The position numbers and the translations under genes were made by a program. A stretch of DNA of 34,414 bases from Polyangiaceae bacterium (GTDB taxonomy: Bacteria; Myxococcota; Polyangia; Polyangiales; Polyangiaceae). Location of the stretch: assembly GCA_025936205.1 (NCBI GenBank), contig JAICTU010000021.1, positions 1-34,414 of the forward strand, given 5' to 3'. Numbering within the stretch: position 1 is the stretch's first letter; every line of letters begins with the position of its first letter. Below the pieces are notes generated by a model that ran no database searches, was not told the DNA's origin, and was given only the letters and a program-made list of their open reading frames with translations. This document shows, piece by piece, positions 24,393-32,900 of this stretch.

Positions 24393-24572
24393 GCCTCGCG
24401 CGGGTCGGCGTCCCCTCGAGCGTCGGTCAGCTTGACCCGCCGCTCGCCGAACACCGCTGCAATATATCCCGTCAAACACATCGCAGCCGAGGGTTGCGCT
24501 CGCCTCTCCCGTAAGGCGTGATTCAACCAGCAAATTCTGCTACGAGGCAGCGCGACTTCGCGGGAGTGAGCT

Positions 24573-25877
24573 GTGTTTTCCGTTCAACGTAAAGACTTCG
24601 GCGCGGACTTTGTTTTTGGCGTCGCCACGGCCGCCTACCAGATCGAGGGCGGTCAGGTTGACGGCCGGGGCAGCAGCATCTGGGACAGCTTTGGCGCGAC
24701 GCCCGGCAACACCAGGAACGGGGAGACGGGGCGCGACGCCTGCGACCACTACCAGCGCTGGCCTGCCGATCTCGATCTGATCCGCAACGGGGGCTTCAAC
24801 GGCTACCGCTTCTCCTTCGCCTGGCCGCGGTTGATCCCGCAAGGCACCGGGGCGCCGAACCCGAAGGGCATCGAGTTTTACGACCGCCTGATCGACGGCA
24901 TGCTGGAGCGCGGCATCCGCCCCTTCGCGACGCTGTACCACTGGGATCTACCCTCCGCGCTGCAAGACCGCGGCGGCTGGATGAACCGCGAGATCGCGGG
25001 CTGGTTCGCGGACTACGCGGCGCTGATCGCGCGCCGCTTCGGCGACCGCCTCGCCAGCATCGCCACCCTGAACGAGCCCTGGTGCACCGCCTACGTCGGC
25101 CACTACGCGGGCCGCCACGCGCCTGGCTATCGCGACCTGCGCGCCATGACGCGCGCGATGCACCACGTGCTGCTCGCCCACGGCACCGCCGTCGATGCCT
25201 TGCGCGCCGAAGGGGCGAAGAACCTCGGCCTGGTGCACGTGCTCAAGCACATGCAGCCCGCCTCGAACAGCGCCGAAGATGCTGCGGCGACCGCGCTCGA
25301 AGACGCCATGTTCAACACCTGGTACAGGGAGGGTCTGTTCAAGGCTCGCTACCCCGAGGTGCTGCTGGAGCTGCTGGCCCCGTACCTGCCCGAGCGCTGG
25401 CAAGAGGACATGGCGATCGTCTCGCGCCCCCTCGACTGGATCGGCATCAACTACTACACGCGGCAGATCTGCCAGCACGACCCGTCGGTCCCCTTCTGGC
25501 GCACCAAGAAGATCGTGGGGGATCGGGAGAAGAACGATCTCGGCTGGGAGATCTTCCCCGAGGGCATGACGCACGTGCTCCAGCGCGTCACGCGCGAATA
25601 CACACGCCTGCCCATCTACGTGACCGAGAACTGCATCACGCAAAGCGACGACACGCGCCGCGTCGCCTTCTACGACGCCCACCTGAAAGCGCTGCTCGAC
25701 GCGCGCCGCTCGGGCTCGGACGTACGCGGCTTCTTCGCCTGGTCCTTGCTCGACAACTACGAGTGGGCCGAGGGCTACACCCCGCGCTTCGGCATCGTGC
25801 ACACCGACTACGCCACGCAGGCCCGCACCCCCAAGGGCAGCTACCTGGCGTTCCAGAAGCTGCTGCGCGCCGGCTGA
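24573..25877 (+). CDS. Family GH1 beta-glucosidase
   Basis: The enzyme hydrolyses beta-glucosides (possibly beta-galactosides) with retention. The product has 434 residues, the usual length. VFGVATAAYQIEGG lies near the N-terminus. The acid/base catalyst is Glu168 in TLNEPWC, and the nucleophile is Glu352 in YVTENCI, where family consensus is usually TENG, so Cys at the fourth position is unusual. GYRFSFAWPRLIP, YHWDLPSAL and GFFAWSLLDNYEWAEGYTPRFGI are standard GH1 blocks. There is no signal peptide, so it should be cytosolic. The GTG start has GGGAG six bases upstream. No sugar transporter adjoins it. Confidence 0.95.
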   Translation: MFSVQRKDFGADFVFGVATAAYQIEGGQVDGRGSSIWDSFGATPGNTRNGETGRDACDHYQRWPADLDLIRNGGFNGYRFSFAWPRLIPQGTGAPNPKGIEFYDRLIDGMLERGIRPFATLYHWDLPSALQDRGGWMNREIAGWFADYAALIARRFGDRLASIATLNEPWCTAYVGHYAGRHAPGYRDLRAMTRAMHHVLLAHGTAVDALRAEGAKNLGLVHVLKHMQPASNSAEDAAATALEDAMFNTWYREGLFKARYPEVLLELLAPYLPERWQEDMAIVSRPLDWIGINYYTRQICQHDPSVPFWRTKKIVGDREKNDLGWEIFPEGMTHVLQRVTREYTRLPIYVTENCITQSDDTRRVAFYDAHLKALLDARRSGSDVRGFFAWSLLDNYEWAEGYTPRFGIVHTDYATQARTPKGSYLAFQKLLRAG

Positions 25878-25982
25878 GCCGCCCCCGAGTCGCCGCGCGG
25901 CAGTCGATTTTGGCGCGCTGGCCTGTGAGCTGAGCGCAGGCTGGCTTGCCTCGTTCAACCCGCCCAGTTACAGATAGATACC

Positions 25983-27479
25983 TTGCTCCGGTTGGGTGGC
26001 CAAGTCACTGTTTTCGCCGTGTTGCTGGCCGTCGGCTGCAACGTGATCACCGGTGTCGGCGACCTGAAAGTGGCCGCGAGCTGCGAGGTGGACGCTGGAA
26101 CGACGTGCGGGGCCGGCGCCGACACCATCGAGAGTGTGAAGCCCGTGAAGCCGCTCCCGCCCGGCATGGGGGAGGCCGGTGCAGGCGGTGATGCCCGTTG
26201 CGGAGGCATGAGCGCCATCTCCGAGTTCACCCCCTCGAACGTGATCGGGCTGAATGGCAGCCCCTGCGGCGCAGGTGGCGCTGGGCCTGGATCCGGCGGA
26301 GACGGCAGGGGCGGAGCTGATCTGGCCCCGGCGGGCAGCGCCGCGGCTGGCGGATTTGTCGCTGGAGAGGTCGACGCGGGGGCGTCGGGCAGCGCCGATG
26401 ACCTGCCGACCCCGCCCGCGACCTTCTGCGCGCCGGGAGCTTCGCGGGCTTGCACCACCAGCGCGCTGTGCGCCGGGACGCAGAGCTGTGTCGCCGACGG
26501 CAGCGGCTTCTCGGCGTGTCTGTGCCCCACAGCGCCCGCCCAGCCGATCCGCGGCTCGGTGGCAGCCGCGTGCGCCGCCACTGCCGACTGCGCCGGCGGC
26601 CTGGAGTGCGTGACCTCCGCGGATCGAACGGGTCCGTTCTCGGCGGGCGAGCAGCCCGGCGGCCCCCAGAACGGCTATTGCTCGCGCTCGTGCGTCAGCG
26701 ACGCGGACTGCAAGGCGTCGGACCCGCTGGCGATCTGTCTGGGCCCCGGCGGCGGGCTCGACCATTGTTTTCAGGCCTGCACCGTGCTCGCGCCGACGTT
26801 CCCGGCGCAATGCAACGGCCGCGCTGATCTGACCTGCGTGCCGCTGCTCGTGGGCGATGCGGATCGCTCGTATTGCGCGCCGGCGTGTCACGATGACGCG
26901 GGCTGCGCTCCGGGCTTCTGCAATCTGGCGACGGGCCTGTGTCAGGATGCCAAGCCCACGGGCAAGCCCATCGGCGCGGGTTGCACACTGAACGAAGAAT
27001 GCGCGGCCGGCGTCTGCTTCGCGCTGCGCGGTGACCCCTCCGTGTGCACCGGGCTGTGCACGTTCGGCAGCGTCGGCGGCTGCGGCTTCGCGGAAGATGC
27101 GCCCGAGCGCGACGCCGCCTGTCTGGATACCGGCCTGGACGGCAACGCCGGGCCTGGCCTGTGCACCGAGCTCTGCGACAGCGACGATGATTGCGAGCAA
27201 CGGTCGGAAGGCTGGGTCTGCACGCCCTGGTCGCTCGATGTGCTGCTGGAGCGCGTGCAGGCGTTCAACCGCGTCGGCTTCTGCGAGTTCGCCGCCAACC
27301 CCGGCGGCGCCAACCCCGGCGGCCCCGACACGGACGGCCCCGACACGGACGGCCCGGGCGCGGGCTGCAACGAGGACTGCCTGTTCGCGAGCGACGGCGA
27401 GTGCGATGACGGCGGCCCCGGCGCCACCACGGACATCTGCCTGCTGGGTACAGACTGCACGGACTGCGGCTCGCGCTGA
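25983..27479 (+). CDS. Cysteine-rich myxobacterial lipoprotein
   Basis: I do not recognise a named family. The product has 498 residues from TTG 25983. It begins MLRLGGQVTVFAVLLAVGC, a signal with lipobox Cys19, followed by NVITGVGDLKV, a start common in myxobacterial lipoproteins. A Gly/Ala-rich low-complexity region spans about 60-140. Then there are more than 30 cysteines in short motifs such as CAPGASRAC, CSRSCVSDADC and CNEDCLFASDGECDDGG, likely disulfide-bonded, with acidic stretches that could bind calcium. It is followed after three bases by a Ser/Thr kinase gene whose ribosome site lies over this gene's stop, so expression is coupled. It may be the kinase's extracellular partner; that is inference. 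Confidence 0.72.
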   Translation: MLRLGGQVTVFAVLLAVGCNVITGVGDLKVAASCEVDAGTTCGAGADTIESVKPVKPLPPGMGEAGAGGDARCGGMSAISEFTPSNVIGLNGSPCGAGGAGPGSGGDGRGGADLAPAGSAAAGGFVAGEVDAGASGSADDLPTPPATFCAPGASRACTTSALCAGTQSCVADGSGFSACLCPTAPAQPIRGSVAAACAATADCAGGLECVTSADRTGPFSAGEQPGGPQNGYCSRSCVSDADCKASDPLAICLGPGGGLDHCFQACTVLAPTFPAQCNGRADLTCVPLLVGDADRSYCAPACHDDAGCAPGFCNLATGLCQDAKPTGKPIGAGCTLNEECAAGVCFALRGDPSVCTGLCTFGSVGGCGFAEDAPERDAACLDTGLDGNAGPGLCTELCDSDDDCEQRSEGWVCTPWSLDVLLERVQAFNRVGFCEFAANPGGANPGGPDTDGPDTDGPGAGCNEDCLFASDGECDDGGPGATTDICLLGTDCTDCGSR

Positions 27480-27482
27480 GGA
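27478..27482 (+). promoter_or_regulatory. Ribosome site overlapping the upstream stop codon
   Basis: GAGGA shares bases with the TGA of the Cys-rich lipoprotein gene. It lies zero bases before ATG 27483 and nine before ATG 27492, which is why I chose the second start. The arrangement suggests translational coupling between the two genes. Confidence 0.6.
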
Positions 27483-27491
27483 ATGAGCGCG

Positions 27492-29177
27492 ATGTTTCAG
27501 CCCTCGCCAGGTGCCTTGGTCGCCCACCGATTCCGGTTGCGGCACCCGATCGGCAAGGGAGGCATGGGCCAGGTCTGGGAGGCGCACGACAAGGAGCTGG
27601 ACGGCCCCTGCGCCGTGAAGTTCATCGTCGACCACCTGGCGCGCGATCCCGAGGCGCGCCTGCGCATCGTACGCGAGGCGCGCGCGGTGGCCCGCCTGCG
27701 CTCGCCGCACGTGGTGAACATCCTGAGCGTCGGCGAGCACGAAGACGCCATGTACCTGGCGATGGAGCTGCTGGAGGGCGAGACGCTCTCGAGCCGGCTG
27801 GAGCGAAACGGTAAGCTCGATGCCGGCACCACGCTCGCGCTGCTCGAGCAAGTCGAGCAGGTGCTGGACAAGGCGCACGCGCACGGAGTGGTGCACCGCG
27901 ATCTGAAGCCCGACAACATCTGGCTCTGCGCCGAGCCCAAGCTGTTCGTGAAGGTCCTCGACTTCGGCATCGCCAAATCTCAACGACTGGGTGCGGGGGC
28001 GACGGCCTCGGGCGCGCTGATGGGCACACCGCAGTACATGAGCCCGGAGCAGGCCAACGGCGAGCGCGAAGTGGATCACCGCTCGGATCTGTGGGCGCTG
28101 GCCATCATCGCCATGGAGTGCCTGAGCGGAAAGCGCCCCTACGAGGCCAGCGGCCTCGGCAACCTGCTGATGAAGATCATGAGCTCGCCGCCGCCGGCGG
28201 TGCATGATCTCGATCCCACCCTGCCCGCCAGCCTCGCGCCCTGGTGGCAGCGCGCGCTCGCGCACGACCCCAACGCGCGCTTCCAGAACGCCGCCGATCT
28301 GGTGCAAGGCCTGCGCGCGGGACTGGCGGCGCTGCCGCCCGGACGCGGCCCCTCGCTGTTCGACCACACGGCGCGCGGCAACTGGGCGGAGCCGACCCCG
28401 GCGCCGCAGCCGCAGCCCGCCCGTGTGCGCACGCTGGTCACCAACATCCACCCGACGCCGCTATCGGAGCCGACCCCTGCCCTGCGGCTGGAGCACGCGC
28501 ACACGCCGGCGCACGCCCCGCCGACGCCGCAGCCGGGCCTCACGCAGCCGATGTCGGCGCCGCGCGAGCGCGGCATCTCGGTAGGGCCCGTCACGCACAC
28601 CGCGGAGCTGACGCGCCCCTCCCGACGGCGCAAGCGGCGCTGGGTGGGGTACGCGCTGGGCGCCATTGCGCTGGGTGTGGTGGGCTTGGGTATCTGGCGC
28701 GGGCTGCTGCATTCCCGCTCCAGCACGTCCGCCAGCGGCGACATCGACATCCACTGGAGCACGCTGCGCCCGATCGAGCCGAGCGTGGAAGCGGAGGCCT
28801 CGCAGCGCCCGGAGGCGCCGCCCGCCAACCCCGCGGTGCCGCTGAACGATCCTTCGCTCACGCCACCGGTCGCCGCGCCGCCCTCGCCGCCGGATGCGAT
28901 CGAGCCGGCTCCTGCCACTTCGCGAGCGATAGCGCCGCTCTCGTCGCAGCACGTCGTGAGCCCGTCCGCGAGCGCGCACAAGCCCAGCGCGCAGGCTGCC
29001 AGGGCAGTTCCGCACCCTGCTGAGGGGCCTGCGGCGCCGCCGCGCCCCGAACGCCTGACGCCCGGCGCTCCTGCCGCGGCGACGTTGCCCCAGCCGCCGA
29101 CCCGCAGATCGAGCAAGGCGGGCTCGAAGCGTTCGGCGGACGATGACTCCAAGCTAAAGGAACGCCTGGGCTTCTGA
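27492..29177 (+). CDS. Transmembrane Ser/Thr protein kinase (PknB-like)
   Basis: The product has 561 residues. The N-terminal kinase domain has the glycine loop GKGGMGQV, the ATP-anchoring Lys43 in CAVKF, the catalytic loop HRDLKPDN with Asp137, the metal-binding Asp157 in DFGIAK, and GTPQYMSPEQ. A Pro-rich linker of about 100 residues leads to one membrane helix at about 385-403 (YALGAIALGVVGLGIW). About 155 Pro/Ala/Ser-rich residues lie outside, without a PASTA or other known sensor. The start at ATG 27492 fits the GAGGA site at 27478-27482 (nine-base spacer); the ATG at 27483 touches that site and would add three residues. It is convergent with nei, 14 bases apart. Confidence 0.92.
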   Translation: MFQPSPGALVAHRFRLRHPIGKGGMGQVWEAHDKELDGPCAVKFIVDHLARDPEARLRIVREARAVARLRSPHVVNILSVGEHEDAMYLAMELLEGETLSSRLERNGKLDAGTTLALLEQVEQVLDKAHAHGVVHRDLKPDNIWLCAEPKLFVKVLDFGIAKSQRLGAGATASGALMGTPQYMSPEQANGEREVDHRSDLWALAIIAMECLSGKRPYEASGLGNLLMKIMSSPPPAVHDLDPTLPASLAPWWQRALAHDPNARFQNAADLVQGLRAGLAALPPGRGPSLFDHTARGNWAEPTPAPQPQPARVRTLVTNIHPTPLSEPTPALRLEHAHTPAHAPPTPQPGLTQPMSAPRERGISVGPVTHTAELTRPSRRRKRRWVGYALGAIALGVVGLGIWRGLLHSRSSTSASGDIDIHWSTLRPIEPSVEAEASQRPEAPPANPAVPLNDPSLTPPVAAPPSPPDAIEPAPATSRAIAPLSSQHVVSPSASAHKPSAQAARAVPHPAEGPAAPPRPERLTPGAPAAATLPQPPTRRSSKAGSKRSADDDSKLKERLGF

Positions 29178-29191
29178 GGAGCTGCGCGGCG

Positions 29192-29971
29192 CTACTGTCG
29201 CTGACACTCGGGACAATAGTACGTGCTTCTCGCGAGCGGGCCCTGACGCTGCATCTGGATGCGCGCACCACATTTGATGCACGGCTCTCCGCTACGGCCG
29301 TACACCCAGTGACGGGCAGCGACGCGGCCTTCGGGCGTGGTGCGCCTGCGCTCACCCACGTTGCGGCGCATCCAGGTGCGGGCGAGCTCCACCATTTCCT
29401 GCAGCGTCGCGTCGTCGAACTCGCCCAGGGCCTTGAACGGAGACACGCGCGTCATGAACAACAGCTCGGACTTGTAGACGTTGCCGATGCCGGCGAGCAG
29501 CTCCTGGTCGAGCAGCGCGCAGCCGATGGGCTGCTCCGGTTGTGAGCGCAGTCGGCGCAGGATCTCCGCGCTGTCGAGCACCGGTGCGAGCACGTCGGGA
29601 CCCAGGCGCGACAGCACGGGATGGCTGCCGAGCTCGCCACGGCTCAGCAGCTCGACGCTCGGCGCGTCGAGGCAGAGCACGGTCCTGTCCTCCGTCGACA
29701 GCAGCCAGCGCACGTGGGGGTTGGTGAGCGCCCCCCGATAGCCACCGTCGCGCACGCGAATCGTGCCGTGCATGCGCAGGTGCGTGCGCAGCACGTGGCC
29801 GTCGTCGAACTCGATCAACAGCTGCTTGCCGTGCGCGCTCGCCGACACGACCCGGTGCCCCTCGAAGCGGGCGAGGTCAGCGCGTGTCGAGATCGCACGC
29901 AGCAGTGTTTTTTCGCGCAGCGCAGCGTCAATCGCACGCGCCCAGCCGTGCAGGGTATCACCCTCGGGCAC
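29192..29971 (-). CDS. nei: Formamidopyrimidine-DNA glycosylase / endonuclease VIII family protein
   Basis: The enzyme removes oxidised pyrimidines or purines and nicks the abasic site. The product has 259 residues. It starts VPEGDTLHGWARAID: after removal of the initiator, Pro2 is the Schiff-base nucleophile and Glu3 the catalytic acid, as in bacterial Nei. The H2TH segment GCALLDQELLAGIGNVYKSELLF and the C-terminal zinc finger CIKCGARI...YYCPEC are intact. The GTG start at 29971 has GGGAG upstream. Its start lies inside the 3' end of the lhr gene (14-base overlap), an lhr-nei arrangement also known from other bacteria. Confidence 0.94.
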   Translation of the reverse strand: MPEGDTLHGWARAIDAALREKTLLRAISTRADLARFEGHRVVSASAHGKQLLIEFDDGHVLRTHLRMHGTIRVRDGGYRGALTNPHVRWLLSTEDRTVLCLDAPSVELLSRGELGSHPVLSRLGPDVLAPVLDSAEILRRLRSQPEQPIGCALLDQELLAGIGNVYKSELLFMTRVSPFKALGEFDDATLQEMVELARTWMRRNVGERRRTTPEGRVAARHWVYGRSGEPCIKCGARIQMQRQGPLARSTYYCPECQRQ

Positions 29972-32900
29972 GAGCTGCTCCCGGCGCCGGACGGGCGCCG
30001 CGCAAGACGAAGCCTTCCCCCACCGCGACGAACCCCGCTTCTCGCAGCGCCTCGCCCAGAGCCGATTGGCGCGCGGGCTGCCCGTCGATGGTCGCGAGAA
30101 TGATGGCCCGCCGCAACGCTCCATCGACCAGACCCGAGAGGGCCGAAGCGACGTGGCGCGCAGCGCGCGTGCGCTCGGGCTCCTCCGCCGGCAAGAAGGT
30201 GAGCAGCGTCTTTTCACGGCGCCCGAGGTAAGCGATCAGGCTACCTTCCCAGAGCACGACCTGGGCGCCCGCCGCGCGCTGAGGCCTCGAGTCGTTGTCG
30301 GGCCAGGGCAGCGCTGCGCCGTACGGGTTGGCAGGATCGGTGGCGGCGAGCACGACGGGCGCCGCGTCGGCGCGCGGCTCGCGCAGCGCGCGCAAGCGAT
30401 CTTCGGCGCCAGCCCGCGCAAACTGAGCCGCGCCGAGCCCGGCAACGAAGTATCCGCGCCGGATCCGCCCCGCTTCCTCCAGCGCCTTGAGCACGGGATA
30501 GAGCTCGCTGAAGGTGCCGAGCCGATCCGCGGCGATCGCCTCGCGCGGCAGCACGCCGTATCGCTCGAGCAAGACCTCCACGCGTGCCGCCGCCGATTCC
30601 GCGCCGGTCGGCGCCGCCTCAGCCTCCGGCAACCAGCGCTCGAGCAACGACCAGCGCCCCTCGCTGCCGGGCGCCGCCGCGCTCGGCGCACGCAGGGGGC
30701 GGCGCCGCACCGGCCGGCGCTCCCCCTTGCTCGGCTGGGCGCGCGAGCGCAGCGGGGCGATGGTGTCGTTCGTGAGCTCGCCCGCAAACACCATGTCCCA
30801 GAGCGTCTCCAGCAAATCCGGGGCGAAGGCGCCCGTCTTGTGCAGCAGCTCGCTGAAGAAGGAAGCGCCCTGGCGACGCAGATGCTGCCGTACCTGGTCC
30901 GCGAGCGGGCCTGCCAGCGGTGTCACCGGCGGCGCGAGCAGCGCGTAGCGGTCGGCTCGATAAAAGGCGATGCGTCCGTCGTTCGGGGTGATGGGTTCCA
31001 GGCCCCGCCAGATGAACTCGCCGCTGCCGGTGAAGGCGTCGAGCTCGGCGGGATGATAGCTGGCGACGCGTGCCGGCAGGATGTGCGCCTCCAGCACCGA
31101 AGCCACGAGCGGCACGCCTTCGAGCTGAAGCAACGCCGTCGCGAGCACGTCGGGGCCGTGGCGCGGCTCGGCTGCGCCTTGCCACTCCAGGAGCAGCCGA
31201 GCGTACGCGCTCGGCGCCACGGGCTCGACCTCGCGACGCAGCTTGATCAGGCTCTTTTGCTTGATGCGCCGGAGCACCTCCGCCTCGCACCACTCGACGC
31301 CGTGGCCGCCGGAGAGGAAGGCACCGCGCACGAGGCGGCCACGTTCGCTCAGCGCCTCGAGCACGAGCTGCGCAGCGCTGGCGGCGAGGCCGAAGCGAGC
31401 GCACAGCTCCTCCCGGGTGAAGGGTCCACGCGTACGGGCGTAACGTGACACGAGGTCTTGCAGGGCATTCGCCACGAGTTCCAGGAAGGCGCCGGGCAAT
31501 CCCCGCGGCAACGCCACACCCAACGCATCGCGCAGGCGGCCCGCGTCCTCGGCGGCGGCGAATCGCTCGGCTCCAGCGATGACCGCGCGGATCACTCGCC
31601 GTGAGCGCTCCAGCTCCGTGAGCCAGCCAGCGAGCGCTCCGCGATCACTCGCGCGCCGCTCCAGCTCCTCGAGCGACAGATCGCCGATGGCGATCAACAG
31701 ATCGTGCAGGGCGTCGGCGTGCTCGATCGGCCAACCGAGGCGCTGGACGTCATGCTCGACTTCGCGGATCGCGTCCGGATCCAGCAGACTGCGCAGCTCG
31801 GCCTCGCCCAGCAAAGCAGCGAGCTGCGCCGGATCGATGGTGAGCGCCTGAGCGCGCCGCTCGGCCAGCGGGGCATCCCCCTCGTAGATGAAGTTGCTGA
31901 CATACGAGAACAGGAGCGACGCGGCGAACGGCGACGCAGAGCGGGACTGCACGCGCGACACGCGCAGCTCACGCGTCGCGATCTGTTCGAGCAGCCGCCG
32001 CAGCCCGGGCACGTCGAACACATCGCGCAAACACTCGCGGAACGTCTCCAGCAGGATGGGAAACTCCGGATATTTCGCGGCCGCACGCAGCAGATCCTGA
32101 GAGCGCCGGCGCTGCGCCCAGAGCGGCGCCCGCTGGCCCGGGCGGCGCCGCGGCAACAGCAGAGCGCGCGCGGCATTTTCGCGGAAACGCGCGGCGAAGA
32201 GCGAGCTCGCCGCGAGGCTCTTGTGCAGCAGCTCGTCGAGCGCCGCCAGGTCGGGCACCAGCAGATCGAGGTCGACCGCGCCCGTCGCCTCCGGGAAGCG
32301 AAATACGATGCCGTCATCAGACCACACCGCTTCCGATTCGATGCCCAGCGACTGCCGGTGTAGCTCCATGCACGCCAGCGCCCAGGGGGCGTGTACACGC
32401 GCGCCGAAGGGAGACAGCACACACACGCGCTGGTCCCCCAACTCGTCCGCGAATTGCTCGATGACGATCTGGCGATCGCTCGGGACTTCCCCCCCGGCTT
32501 CGCGCTGAGAAGATAGATACTCGAGCAAGGTATCCGCGGCTTCCTGATCGAGCCCCTGCCCGATCAGGCGCTCGCGCGCGGCGGGGGCGGGGGTGGCGCT
32601 GAGCTCGCGACTGAGCTGCCCGATGGCACGCCCGAGCTCCAGCGGCCTGCCCGGACGATCGCCGCGCCAGAAGGGCATGCGGCCCGGCTCGCCCGGCGCA
32701 GGCGTGACGAGCACGCGATCCACGCTGATGTCCTCGATGCGCCAGGAGCTCGCGCCGAGCAGAAACACGTCGCCGGCGCGAGACTCGAACACCATTTCCT
32801 CGTCGAGCTCTCCCACCCGGATGCTCTTGCCCTCGGGCGCGGTCGCGAGGAAGACCCCGAACAGTCCGCGGTCGGGGATCGTACCGCCGTTGATCACGGC

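Noticed and set aside
24432..24468. TTGACC followed by AATATAT as a promoter for the GH1 gene
   Set aside because: The spacing of about 22-25 bases is too long for a standard sigma-70 promoter.
29763..31448. 561-codon plus-strand open frame across lhr
   Set aside because: Low-complexity Arg/Ala product opposite a well-conserved helicase.
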